This document shows, piece after piece, positions 28,139-36,569 of a stretch of DNA of 64,000 nt. The stretch comes from Pseudomonas brassicacearum. GTDB lineage: Bacteria; Pseudomonadota; Gammaproteobacteria; Pseudomonadales; Pseudomonadaceae. A program made the position numbers and the translations under genes. The first letter of the stretch is position 1; each line of letters starts with the position of its first letter. The notes beneath the pieces were generated by a model. That model did not search any database and was not told where the DNA came from. It saw only the letters and a list, made by a program, of their open reading frames with translations. The stretch covers positions 2,542,001-2,606,000 of the forward strand of contig NZ_CP045701.2 of the NCBI RefSeq assembly GCF_009601685.2. The letters are read 5' to 3'.

Positions 28139-28933
28139 ATGGATCTGGAATTACAAGGCCGCGTGGCGATCGTCACCGGCGGTGGCATGGGCATCGGCAA
28201 GGAAGTCGCGCGCTTTCTGTCCCAGGAAGGCTGCAAGGTGGTGATCTGCGCACGGCGCATGGAATACCTCCAGCAAGCCGCCGAGGAAATCAGCGCGCAG
28301 ACCGGCAACGAGGTGCTGCCGCTGTTCTGTGACACCAACCAGATGTCGGCGGTGTCCGACATGGTCGAGGCAGCCCACAAGCACTTTGGCCGCATCGACA
28401 TCCTGGTCAACGGCGCCGCGGCACCGTCCGGTGTGGTGCGCAACGACATCGAACATGCCGGCGACGACGAATTGCTCTCGGACCTCAACACCAAGGTGAT
28501 CGGTTATTTCCGTTGCGCCAAGGCCGTGACTCCGCACATGAAAGCCGGCGGCTTCGGTCGCATCATCAATATCGGTGGCCTGACCGGGCGTGGCAGCAAG
28601 GTCCTCTCGGGCATGCGCAACCTGGCCATCGCCCACATGACCAAGACGCTTTCCGACCAACTGGGCCCAGCCGGCATCACGGTCAATCTGATCCACCCCG
28701 GCGTCGTGGACACCCCGCACATCCAGGAGCTGTACGAGCGCGAAGGGATCAAGCAGGGCAAGACGCCCGAGCAGGTGGAGCAGGGCTACATCGACGCAAC
28801 GCCGATCCGACGCACCCTGGCGCCGATTGAAATGGGCTGGTTGATCGGCTTCCTCGCATCCCCCAAGGCCGGTGCGGTGACCGGGGAATCCATCGGCATC
28901 GACGGCGGCTTGACCCGCGGCATCTTCATTTGA
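28139..28933 (+). CDS. SDR-fold protein lacking the catalytic Tyr/Lys
   Basis: A 264-residue Rossmann protein. The dinucleotide motif is intact (TGGGMGIG, then NAG-equivalent NGAAAP). The active site is not: where the family has Ser the sequence reads INIGGLTG, and where YxxxK is expected it reads SGMRN before LAIAHMTKTL. Both catalytic Tyr and Lys are therefore missing. I checked this in the DNA and saw no frameshift. It may bind NAD(P) but use other chemistry, or act as a non-redox lyase or structural partner. It follows the ALDH by 26 bases in the operon. Confidence 0.8.
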   Translation: MDLELQGRVAIVTGGGMGIGKEVARFLSQEGCKVVICARRMEYLQQAAEEISAQTGNEVLPLFCDTNQMSAVSDMVEAAHKHFGRIDILVNGAAAPSGVVRNDIEHAGDDELLSDLNTKVIGYFRCAKAVTPHMKAGGFGRIINIGGLTGRGSKVLSGMRNLAIAHMTKTLSDQLGPAGITVNLIHPGVVDTPHIQELYEREGIKQGKTPEQVEQGYIDATPIRRTLAPIEMGWLIGFLASPKAGAVTGESIGIDGGLTRGIFI

Positions 28934-28945
28934 GGAGCAGCAGTG

Positions 28946-29986
28946 ATGAGTAACGGAACCCTTTTGGTCGCCACCGTAGGGCAGGCGGTCATCCGCAGCG
29001 CCGACGATGGCCGTACCTGGCATCGCCTGGGCCTGGGCCAGGACCTGGAATTCGACGCGATCACCCGCTCCCTGAGCTTGCATCCGGGGACGCCTGAGGT
29101 GATCTATGCCGGCACCGATGTCGGCCTGTGCATCAGCCGTGATACCGGCGGCCATTGGCAGCGGATGGACTCGCCGTTCAACGGCCAGACCGTCTGGAAG
29201 GTGGCCGTGGATCCCCAGGACGCGCAGCGCATTTTCGTCGGCACCGGTGCGCCGTCGCGCGCGGTGTTGTGGCGCACCCTCGATGGCGGCCAGAACTGGG
29301 AACGTGCCCCGGTGGAGATCCCGGAGTTTTGCGAAGGCGTCAGTCGTCCACGCTTGCTGGCCTTCGCCTACGACCCGACCGATCGCAACCAGCTCTGGTT
29401 CGGCCTGGAAGAGGGCGGGTTGTTCCACAGCCGTGACGGTGGCGATAGCTGGACCCGTGTCGATGACCGCCTGCTGTGGGACTTCAACTCGGATGTGCAC
29501 AACATCGTGGTCCTGCCCAACCACGGGCAAAAAATCATCGTGGTGGTGTGCGTCAACGCCGTTTATCGCAGCCTCGACGAGGGGCAGACCTGGACCGGCA
29601 TCGTCGCGCGGGAAACCTTCGGCCTGTACTACGTGCGCGCCATGAATGCACCGCTGGGCAGCGAGGATACGCTCTACCTGAGCATTTCCGACGGCACCCC
29701 TGGCACGACCAGCAAGGTGCTGGTCTCACGGGATGCCGCCCTCAGTTGGGAGGTGCTGCCACTGCCGCAACAGCCCAACTCTTGTGTCTGGGCGATTGCC
29801 TTGAACCCTGCCGACCCTCGCCAGATCGTCGCCGGCACCAAGTACGGGCATCTGTTCACCTCCGAGAACGGCGGTGACGGCTGGCAGAAGCAGTGGCGTG
29901 AATTCAGTGAAATCGCTGATGTGCTCTGGACGCCTGCCGTGGCGCAAATCAAGTCCGGGCATCAATCCATCATCAAGAAGAACTGA
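28946..29986 (+). CDS. Asp-box (BNR) beta-propeller protein without signal peptide
   Basis: A protein of 346 residues with seven Asp-box-like motifs spaced along its length: SADDGRTW, SRDTGGHW, TLDGGQNW, SRDGGDSW, SLDEGQTW, SRDAALSW and SENGGDGW. That predicts a sialidase- or Ycf48/sortilin-like propeller. There is no signal peptide or membrane helix, so it should be cytoplasmic, unlike sialidases. The biochemical role is unknown. It sits in the middle of a metabolic operon, so an enzyme or scaffold role in that pathway is possible. Start at ATG 28946 with GAGGAG upstream; GTG 28943 is an alternative. Confidence 0.78.
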   Translation: MSNGTLLVATVGQAVIRSADDGRTWHRLGLGQDLEFDAITRSLSLHPGTPEVIYAGTDVGLCISRDTGGHWQRMDSPFNGQTVWKVAVDPQDAQRIFVGTGAPSRAVLWRTLDGGQNWERAPVEIPEFCEGVSRPRLLAFAYDPTDRNQLWFGLEEGGLFHSRDGGDSWTRVDDRLLWDFNSDVHNIVVLPNHGQKIIVVVCVNAVYRSLDEGQTWTGIVARETFGLYYVRAMNAPLGSEDTLYLSISDGTPGTTSKVLVSRDAALSWEVLPLPQQPNSCVWAIALNPADPRQIVAGTKYGHLFTSENGGDGWQKQWREFSEIADVLWTPAVAQIKSGHQSIIKKN

Positions 29987-29997
29987 GGGATCGCGCG

Positions 29998-30447
29998 ATG
30001 AAAGTCGAAGTCGTTCGTACTCACCTGTCGCTGTCCGTGAGCGACCCTGAAGTGTCGGCGCGCTGGTACGCCGACGTGCTGGGCATGCATGAAAGCGCCC
30101 GGGGTGAAAGCTGGATCATGATGGCCTTCGGTGCCAAGCACCACGACATCGCGTTGCTCCGCGCAGCACCCGGTGCCCACCAGGGCGGCCTGGGGCTGCA
30201 GCACTACGGGCTGGAGATCGCCGGCGACATGACCACCCTGCGCAAGCTCTACGGCATGTTGCTGAACAAGGGCGTCGAGGTGGTGAAGATCACCGACCAC
30301 GAGATTGGCAACGGTGTGTATTTCAACGACCCCGACGGCAATCGCCTGGAATTCTTCCTCGAATCCGAACATGACGACGAGCGAGGCAAGGCCCGCTTCA
30401 AGGCCGCTGGGGCGCCCAGCCGGCATTTCGATCTTGACCCACTTTGA
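29998..30447 (+). CDS. VOC-superfamily (glyoxalase/extradiol dioxygenase fold) protein
   Basis: One vicinal-oxygen-chelate unit of 149 residues. Likely metal-site segments are THLSLSVSD, LQHYGLEI and the C-terminal YFNDPDGNRLEFF. Half the length of ordinary type I extradiol dioxygenases (about 290 residues), so it would act as a dimer, as isomerase, lyase or small dioxygenase. Being next to hydroxylase, hydrolase and hydratase genes makes ring cleavage an attractive guess, but this is inference only. Confidence 0.75.
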   Translation: MKVEVVRTHLSLSVSDPEVSARWYADVLGMHESARGESWIMMAFGAKHHDIALLRAAPGAHQGGLGLQHYGLEIAGDMTTLRKLYGMLLNKGVEVVKITDHEIGNGVYFNDPDGNRLEFFLESEHDDERGKARFKAAGAPSRHFDLDPL

Positions 30448-30461
30448 AAGAGGCACGTTTG

Positions 30462-31064
30462 ATGAAAAGCGCAAATTTCGCCAGTTATCACATCCGCAAA
30501 TGGTACAGCTTCGTCGAGGAAACCCTGGCCAACGAAACGGGCCAGTTGGCCGACGGTGAGCCGCTGTTCAAATACGCCATTGGCGCCGTGATCGCCAACC
30601 CTTATGCCGGACGCTTCAGCGAAAGCCTGGCCGAGCTGATAGAGCCGTCACCCTTGCTGGGCCAGGAATTTGGTCGGCGCATCCGGGTACTGGCGGGCCA
30701 GCATCAGATCGTCAGCTACGGCAAGGCGTGCCTGGTGGGCAGCCAGGGCGAGTACGAACATGGCAATGCATTGTTGACCAACCCGGCGGCGGATCCGATC
30801 CGCGTCGCGTTGGGCGGCGGCAAGTCCTGGGTGCCTTCCACGGGCAAGCGTGGCGGGCCTGGCGTCACCATCGATGTGCCGCTGGCCCACAAGGACGCGC
30901 TGTATGTCCGTTCGCACTACGACAGCATTTCGTTGTCGTTCGGTGACGGTCCGGCGGCCGACGAATTGATCATCATCTGGGCCTTCGCCACGCGGGGGCG
31001 CTTGCATGCGCGTCTGGGTGGCCTTCAGGCTGCCGACGTCAAGGGCAATGACGGCCTGTATTGA
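30462..31064 (+). CDS. AA_synth family (DUF1185) protein
   Basis: A 200-residue protein of the family named amino acid synthesis protein (Pfam AA_synth, formerly DUF1185). Characteristic segments are AIGAVIANPYAGRFSESLAE, ISYGKACLVG-like VSYGKACLVGSQGEYEHG, and VPLAHKDALYVRSHYDS. A structure from Bordetella is known to have a chorismate-mutase-like fold, but no reaction is established. ATG at 30462 with GAGGCACG upstream. In-operon position argues that it is a pathway enzyme rather than a biosynthetic one. Confidence 0.78.
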   Translation: MKSANFASYHIRKWYSFVEETLANETGQLADGEPLFKYAIGAVIANPYAGRFSESLAELIEPSPLLGQEFGRRIRVLAGQHQIVSYGKACLVGSQGEYEHGNALLTNPAADPIRVALGGGKSWVPSTGKRGGPGVTIDVPLAHKDALYVRSHYDSISLSFGDGPAADELIIIWAFATRGRLHARLGGLQAADVKGNDGLY

Positions 31065-31091
31065 GGTGCGCTGATCGTGGGAGGCCAACGA

Positions 31092-31955
31092 ATGTCTGCA
31101 AACAGCCAGTTCTTCATCAATCGGTCAGGGATGCGCTTGCATTATCTGTCCTGGGGCAATCCGTCGGGCATTGCAGTGGTGTTGCTGCACGGGCTGCGCT
31201 CCTATGCCCAGACCTGGGATGGCCTGGCCAATGCGCTGGGTGAGCGGTACTGCTGCTATGCCCTTGACCAGCGCGGCCGTGGCTACAGTGACTGGGCGGA
31301 TGCTTCCAGTTACCGGACCGAGGCCTATGTCAACGATCTTGAAGATATGGTGGCGCATCTGGGGCTGCAGCGTTTCGTCCTGGTGGGGCATTCCCTCGGT
31401 GGCACCAATGCACTGGAGTATGCGCGGCTCAATCCGGGGCGACTGCAAGCTTTGGTGGTCGAGGACATCGGCCCTGGTTCTTCGGTCAGCGGTGACGGCG
31501 CCGAGCGGATTCGGCGCGAGATGAGCCAGACACCGTTGTTGTTTCCTGACTGGGAGAGTGCCGCCCAGTTCTGGCAGCAAGCGCGACCTGGCTTGTCGCC
31601 GGAGGGGCTGGCTTCCAGGTTGATGTATTCCATGAAGGAAACGCTGGCTGGAATCGAATGGCGTCACGACCAGCAGGGTATTGCCCAGGCGCGCCTGAGT
31701 ATTACCCCGACCGACCTGTGGCCGGCGGTACGGGCGCTGGATTGCCCGACGCTGTTCATTCGTGGCGGCCGTTCCGACTTCCTGCCCTTGGCGACCCTTG
31801 AGTCGATCAAGCAGGCCAATGAGTGGGTGCGCACCGAGGAAATCGCCGACGCCAGCCATTACGTCCATGATGACCAGAGCGAAATGTTCAACCTTGTCGT
31901 CATCGACTATTTGTATGACCAGTGTCTACAACCACAACAACAAAGCGGTGAATAG
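31092..31955 (+). CDS. Alpha/beta hydrolase (MhpC-like)
   Basis: A 287-residue alpha/beta-hydrolase. Nucleophile Ser in GHSLGGT, acid in RGGRSDFLP, and His in DASHYVHDD. An oxyanion HG motif (LLHGLRSYAQTW) is present. The length suits C-C hydrolases that act on ring-cleavage products, and also esterases. GGGAGG precedes ATG at 31092. It is two bases upstream of the flavin hydroxylase gene. Confidence 0.8.
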   Translation: MSANSQFFINRSGMRLHYLSWGNPSGIAVVLLHGLRSYAQTWDGLANALGERYCCYALDQRGRGYSDWADASSYRTEAYVNDLEDMVAHLGLQRFVLVGHSLGGTNALEYARLNPGRLQALVVEDIGPGSSVSGDGAERIRREMSQTPLLFPDWESAAQFWQQARPGLSPEGLASRLMYSMKETLAGIEWRHDQQGIAQARLSITPTDLWPAVRALDCPTLFIRGGRSDFLPLATLESIKQANEWVRTEEIADASHYVHDDQSEMFNLVVIDYLYDQCLQPQQQSGE

Positions 31956-31957
31956 CG

Positions 31958-33565
31958 ATGAAGCAGGAGAAAACCCAGGTTGTCATCGTGGGCGGCGGCC
32001 CGAATGGGATCACAGCCGCTCATTACATGGGGCTGTACGGCATCGACTGCATCGTCCTTGAGTTGGCTGACGGCGTCCTGCCGTATCCGCGCGCGGTGGG
32101 CATGGATGACGAAGCACTGCGTGTGTTGCAGGGCATCGGCATCGCCGAACTGGCCGCGCGCGACATGATCTGCAACGTACCCCTGCGGTACTACAATGCG
32201 CGAGGCGTCTGTTTTGCCGAGGTCAAGCCGAGCACGGCCCACTATGGCTGGCCGATGCGCAACATCTTCATGCAACAGTTGCTGGAAACGACATTGCGCG
32301 AGCAACTGGGCAAGCACGCCAGTGTCGAGTTGCGCCAGGGCCATGAAATGCTCGATCTGGAGCAGGATGCCGAGGGCGTGACGTTGCAGGTACGCGATGC
32401 CCAAGGCGAGCTCTATCAACTACAGGCGCAGTACGTGATCGGCGCCGACGGCGGACGTTCCAGCGTGCGCAAGAAACTCGGCATCGAGTTGCTGGGGTTG
32501 ACCCATCCACGCAAATGGGTGGTGATCGACACGGCCAACGACTCCCTGGATGCACCGTATACGGCCCTGCATGCTGACCCGCAGCGGCCCTTCGTCTGCA
32601 TCTACCTGCCGTATCAGCAGCGGCGCTGGGAGTTCATGCTCCTGGAGGGCGAAGACGAGGCCCGGATGTGCGAAGAGGCCACGATCCGGGACTTGATCCG
32701 TGGGCATATCGGCGATGCGGCCGACCAACTGGAAATCATCCGGATCCGCGCCTACACCCATAACTCTCGGGTCGCGGCACGCTTTGTCCAGGGCCGTGTG
32801 GCCTTGGTGGGGGATGCGGCGCATATTTCCCCGCCCTGGGCCGGGCAGGGGCTCAATTCGGGCCTGCGTGATGTCGCCAACGTCTCCTGGAAGCTCGCCG
32901 CGATTCTTCAAGGGCGGGCGTCACCGGCGATTCTTGCCAGTTACGACCAGGAACGCCGTGGGCATGCGACCGATCTCATCGCGTTGGCCGACAACATGGG
33001 CGCAGTGCTGGGGCTGACCAACCCGTTGATGGCCGGTGTGCGGGACTGGTTGTTCCAGGCCGTCAACAGCGTCGACAACCTTCGCTCGCACTTGCTGGAA
33101 TTCAAGTTCAAACCCAAGGCGACCATCACCAAAGGCTTGGTGTATCACGAGCGCGCCGAGCTGCATGAGGATGATCTGGTCGGGCAGTTGTTCATCCAAC
33201 CGACCATCGAAGATGCCCAGGGCCAGCGCCGACGCCTGGACGAGGTGCTGGGACATTCCTATGCGGTGCTGGGGTATCGGGTCAACCCGAGCGAACAGCT
33301 CAGCGAGCAAACCGCCGCCTGGTGGGCGCGCTGGGAAACGCGCTTCATCCAGATCAATCGCTCGCGCAGTGGCGTGGGGCGTAACCAACCCTTGTCCGCC
33401 AGCGACGCCATTTGCGTCGAGGACGTCGATAACCGCCTGGGCGAATGGTTTGCCAAGGTGCGTGACTGCGTCGTGGTGGTGCGGCCGGATCGGTTCGTTG
33501 CCGCGATCACCACACCTGAGCGGCTCGAAGGCGTGTTGCGCAAACTGGCGGAGCAACTCTCATGA
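31958..33565 (+). CDS. FAD-dependent aromatic hydroxylase (MhpA/PheA-TfdB type)
   Basis: Class A flavoprotein monooxygenase of 535 residues. FAD GxGxxG motif in VIVGGGPNGITAAHYM, DG motif in IGADGGRSSVRK, and GD motif in GRVALVGDAAHISPPWAGQG. It is most like 3-(3-hydroxyphenyl)propionate hydroxylase, which adds a hydroxyl ortho to a phenol group using NAD(P)H and O2. This is the clearest sign that the operon handles an aromatic or heteroaromatic compound. Its stop overlaps the next start by four bases. Confidence 0.87.
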   Translation: MKQEKTQVVIVGGGPNGITAAHYMGLYGIDCIVLELADGVLPYPRAVGMDDEALRVLQGIGIAELAARDMICNVPLRYYNARGVCFAEVKPSTAHYGWPMRNIFMQQLLETTLREQLGKHASVELRQGHEMLDLEQDAEGVTLQVRDAQGELYQLQAQYVIGADGGRSSVRKKLGIELLGLTHPRKWVVIDTANDSLDAPYTALHADPQRPFVCIYLPYQQRRWEFMLLEGEDEARMCEEATIRDLIRGHIGDAADQLEIIRIRAYTHNSRVAARFVQGRVALVGDAAHISPPWAGQGLNSGLRDVANVSWKLAAILQGRASPAILASYDQERRGHATDLIALADNMGAVLGLTNPLMAGVRDWLFQAVNSVDNLRSHLLEFKFKPKATITKGLVYHERAELHEDDLVGQLFIQPTIEDAQGQRRRLDEVLGHSYAVLGYRVNPSEQLSEQTAAWWARWETRFIQINRSRSGVGRNQPLSASDAICVEDVDNRLGEWFAKVRDCVVVVRPDRFVAAITTPERLEGVLRKLAEQLS

Positions 33566-34323
33566 GACGCGAAGATGATTTCCTGGTCCGGCTTCACGAG
33601 GCCGAGCAGGCTGTACATGCCTTGCCTTCGTTGGAGCCACAAGCTGTTGCCCTGCAGGAGGGCTACACCTTGCAGCGCGAGGCATTGCGCCGGCGCCAGG
33701 CCGCTGGTGAGCGGTTGACCGGGTGGAAAGTGGCTTTCGCCGGCCGTGCCGCCCAGGACCGTTTCGGTATTGATGAACCGGTGCTGGGCGCACTGACCGA
33801 TGCCATGGTGGTAGAGCCCGCCAGCACGGTGCCCCTGGCGCGGCTGATCCAGCCAAAGCTGGAAATCGAGCTGGCGTTTGTCCTGGGGCGCACATTGGTG
33901 CCGGGTTTCTACAGCGACGAGGACATCCTCGCCGCCATCTTAGAGGTCGCGCCGGCATTCGAAATCGCCGATTGTCGTTGGCAGGGCTGGCGTTTCGGCG
34001 TCGGGGCGTTTCTTGCCGACAATGCCGCCGCGGGGCTGTATTGCCTCGGGGCGAGGGTGGGGTTCGATCCGGACCGACTGCCCGAAGTGAACTATCGCCT
34101 GGCGCATGACGGCGTGTCCTGTGGTGAAGGTAACGTCTTGGCGCGCGAGGACACGCCTCTGGCGAATCTGTGTTGGCTGGTCCGGCGGTTGCTGGCCGAC
34201 GGGCAGCGCGTTGAAGCGGGGCAGGTGGTGCTGTCCGGGGCGTTGTTGGCGCCGATGGACGTCAGGGCAGGCGAATATCGTTTGCACATGCTTGGCACGG
34301 AACTGGCTTTGGTTTTCCGGTAG
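33562..34323 (+). CDS. 2-keto-4-pentenoate hydratase-like protein (MhpD fold)
   Basis: A 253-residue hydratase/decarboxylase of the FAH superfamily's short branch. Metal-binding acids in QPKLEIELAFVLG and the conserved FEIADCRW segment are visible. Family members hydrate 2-hydroxypenta-2,4-dienoates from meta cleavage. It is translationally coupled to the hydroxylase gene (ATGA). Aldolase and acetaldehyde dehydrogenase genes that usually follow are absent here. Its stop lies at the edge of the REPIN array. Confidence 0.8.
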   Translation: MRREDDFLVRLHEAEQAVHALPSLEPQAVALQEGYTLQREALRRRQAAGERLTGWKVAFAGRAAQDRFGIDEPVLGALTDAMVVEPASTVPLARLIQPKLEIELAFVLGRTLVPGFYSDEDILAAILEVAPAFEIADCRWQGWRFGVGAFLADNAAAGLYCLGARVGFDPDRLPEVNYRLAHDGVSCGEGNVLAREDTPLANLCWLVRRLLADGQRVEAGQVVLSGALLAPMDVRAGEYRLHMLGTELALVFR

Positions 34324-35335
34324 GCGTTGCCGAAGGCTGCGATCTTTTGATCTTGATCTTTCGCTTGGGACTCAAGTGTCTGGGGAAAGATCGCAGCCTC
34401 GTTGCACTCGACAGCTCCTACACAGCGTACGTCGGGCGAGGACGCCTGCTCCCGCTGGCTACACACTGTAGGCGCTGCCGAAGGCTGCGATCTTTTGATC
34501 TTGATCTTTCGCTTGGGACTCAAATGTCTGGGGAAAGATCGCAGCCTCGTTGCACTCGACAGCTCCTACACAGCGTACGTCGGGCGAGGACGCCTGCTCA
34601 CGCTGGCTACACACTGTAGGCGCTGCCGAAGGCTGCGATCTTTTGATCTTGATCTTTCGCTTGGGACTCAAATGTCTGGGGAAAGATCGCAGCCTCGTTG
34701 CACTCGACAGCTCCTACACAGCGTACGTCGGGCGAGGACGCCTGCTCACGCTGGCTACACACTGTAGGCGCTGCCGAAGGCTGCGATCTTTTGATCTTGA
34801 TTTTTCGCTTGGGGACTCAAGTGCCAGGGGAGAGATCGCAGCCTCGTTGCACTCGACAGCTCCTACACAGCGTACGTCGGGCGAGGACGCCTGCTCCCGC
34901 TGGCTACACACTGTAGGCGCTGCCGAAGGCTGCGATCTTTTGATCTTGATCTTTCGCTTGGGACTCAAATGTCTGGGGAAAGATCGCAGCCTCGTTGCAC
35001 TCGACAGCTCCTACACAGCGTACGTCGGGCGAGGACGCCTGCTCACGCTGGCTACACACTGTAGGCGCTGCCGAAGGCTGCGATCTTTTGATCTTGATCT
35101 TTCGCTTGGGACTCAAATGTCTGGGGAAAGATCGCAGCCTCGTTGCACTCGACAGCTCCTACACAGCGTACGTCGGGCGAGGACGCCTGCTCACGCTGGC
35201 TACACACTGTAGGCGCTGCCGAAGGCTGCGATCTTTTGATCTTGATCTTTCGCTTGGGGACTCAAGTGCCAGGGGAAAGATCGCAGCCTCGTTGCACTCG
35301 ACAGCTCCTACACAGCTTCTACACAGCTTCTACAC
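34322..35335. repeat. Tandem REPIN array, seven units of about 148 bases
   Basis: Units begin at 34323, 34471, 34619, 34767, 34916, 35064 and 35212, giving spacings 148, 148, 148, 149, 148, 148. Each has a REPIN hairpin (left GGCTGCGATCTTTT, right GAAAGATCGCAGCCTCG, end CAGCTCCTAC) plus a 43-base spacer containing CGTACGTCGGGCGAGG. All units carry GGCG where the standard left arm has GGAG, so all descend from one mutated copy. Units 4 and 7 share a variant (GGGGACTCAAGTGCC), so units 5-7 look like a 445-base block copy of units 2-4. Two short ACACAGCTTCT repeats follow. Open frames through it are repeat artefacts. No gene in this 1.1 kb. Confidence 0.95.
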
Positions 35336-35395
35336 GGTTCCTGCAGGGCTTGAGTAACTGCATCGGGTAAATAAGCACAGCATCACCGAGGAACA

Positions 35396-36343
35396 ATGAT
35401 CATGTTCGCCGAAGTCCGTACCTTCAATGATCCTCAGCAACACGCCGGTTCGATCCTGGGTTGGCAACAGGTCTATGACCAACTCGGGCGTGGTTGCCTT
35501 TCCAGTGAACTGCGGCAGGTGTGCGCCGATCGTTTCCAGATTTTCCAGGAGGTGCTGGATAAACGGGTGGTGCAGCGCGGTTGCGCGCCAAAAGGGCGCT
35601 TGTGCATTGCCATGTCGTTGGGCGGTGCGCCGGTGGTCCAGGGGCACCAAGTGGGCGCCCACAGCGTCGTGCTGTTGCGCGATGGCGAAGACTTCGTCTT
35701 GCATGCGCCGGAAAGCACGCACTTCTTCGCGGCCAATGTCGACACGGTACGGTTCGCCAAACTGGCGGCCTACGAACTGTCGAGCGAACAGCTCAAGCGC
35801 CTGCAAAGCGTGTCCCAGGTCAGCGTGGACGAGGCGGTGCTGCGCCGCGTGCAGCAAAGGATCCACCCACTGTTTCGTCACCTTTTGGAACAGGCAGACG
35901 CCGTCAATCCCGCCTCGGAAAAAATCCTCGAGGACGTCCTGCTCAACGCCTTTCTCGATCTGTTCAGTCACGCCTCGGACGAGGTGCGTGGCCGACGCGG
36001 CAATTTTGCCGTCAGTGCCTACCTGGTCAAACGTTGCCAGGAGCTGGTGGTGTCCAGCGCCGATGTGCCCTTGAGCATCCTCGACTTGTGCGAGCAGTTG
36101 CGGGTCAGCCGCAGGACCCTGCAGAACAGTTTCCAGGCGGTCACCGGGATGCGTCCGGTGGAGTACCTGCGCAACCTGCGGCTCAATGCCGTGCGCCGGC
36201 GTTTGATCACGACCCATGCGGCGGCACTGAACGTCAGTGAAATCGCCATGGCGATGGGGTTTTTCCACCTGAGTCATTTTGCGGCCCATTACCGGGCGCT
36301 GTTTGGCGAGTCACCCTCCGATACGCCCAGGGCACCGGCTTGA
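35396..36343 (+). CDS. AraC-family regulator
   Basis: A 315-residue regulator. The first two thirds are a non-cupin sensor region with little motif content, and the C-terminal double helix-turn-helix covers about residues 210-305 (SILDLCEQLRVSRRTLQNSF; NVSEIAMAMGFFHLSHFAAH). It resembles the EutR/ethanolamine-type branch. GAGGAACA precedes ATG at 35396; ATG at 35402 is an alternative. Lies between the REPIN array and the GntR/importer locus, same direction. The target is unknown, possibly the genes downstream. Confidence 0.82.
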   Translation: MIMFAEVRTFNDPQQHAGSILGWQQVYDQLGRGCLSSELRQVCADRFQIFQEVLDKRVVQRGCAPKGRLCIAMSLGGAPVVQGHQVGAHSVVLLRDGEDFVLHAPESTHFFAANVDTVRFAKLAAYELSSEQLKRLQSVSQVSVDEAVLRRVQQRIHPLFRHLLEQADAVNPASEKILEDVLLNAFLDLFSHASDEVRGRRGNFAVSAYLVKRCQELVVSSADVPLSILDLCEQLRVSRRTLQNSFQAVTGMRPVEYLRNLRLNAVRRRLITTHAAALNVSEIAMAMGFFHLSHFAAHYRALFGESPSDTPRAPA

Positions 36344-36505
36344 TGGGCCGCCGCCTGCTGTGTTACCGAATCATCCCCCTGCACCCATAAAAGGCAGCCG
36401 TTGAGCTGTTTGGTAGCACACCTGTGCGGCTAATGGTTTAAGGCGGGCAGTCGTTTTCCTCGGCAAATCCCTCCAAATCAATCGCTTGCACGATTATGCG
36501 TAAGC

Positions 36506-36522
36506 TTGGCATGCATTCTGCT
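36506..36522 (+). promoter_or_regulatory. Sigma-54-type promoter upstream of the GntR gene
   Basis: TTGGCATGCATTCTGCT fits the -24/-12 consensus: GG at 36508-36509 and GC at 36520-36521, exactly ten bases apart, with TTGGCA and TGCT flanks. It lies about 50 bases before the GntR ATG. An upstream dyad GCACA-CC-TGTGC (36416-36427) could be an activator site. Nitrogen-type control would suit the amino acid importer and gamma-glutamyltransferase downstream. Confidence 0.55.
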
Positions 36523-36540
36523 TTTTGAATTTATGGATAA

Positions 36541-36550
36541 TTGGATACAA
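36541..36550. promoter_or_regulatory. GntR (FCD-type) operator candidate TTGGATACAA
   Basis: Near-palindrome resembling the TTGTATACAA sites of FadR/VanR-group GntR regulators, 20 bases before the GntR start and inside a larger AATTT/AAATT dyad. It lies just downstream of the sigma-54-like element, so binding would block transcription. Autoregulation is inferred. Confidence 0.45.
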
Positions 36551-36569
36551 AAATTCAGAAGGTGCTGCC

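Noticed and set aside
34550..35212. Long plus-strand open frame of 220 codons inside the 34 kb repeats, and several similar frames
   Set aside because: The translation is itself a repeat of the REPIN unit with no ribosome binding site; the unit lengths (148, 149) merely avoid stops.
34322..35335. CRISPR array
   Set aside because: Spacing is regular, but the unit is a 148-base hairpin and the intervening sequence is the same in each copy, so there are no unique spacers.
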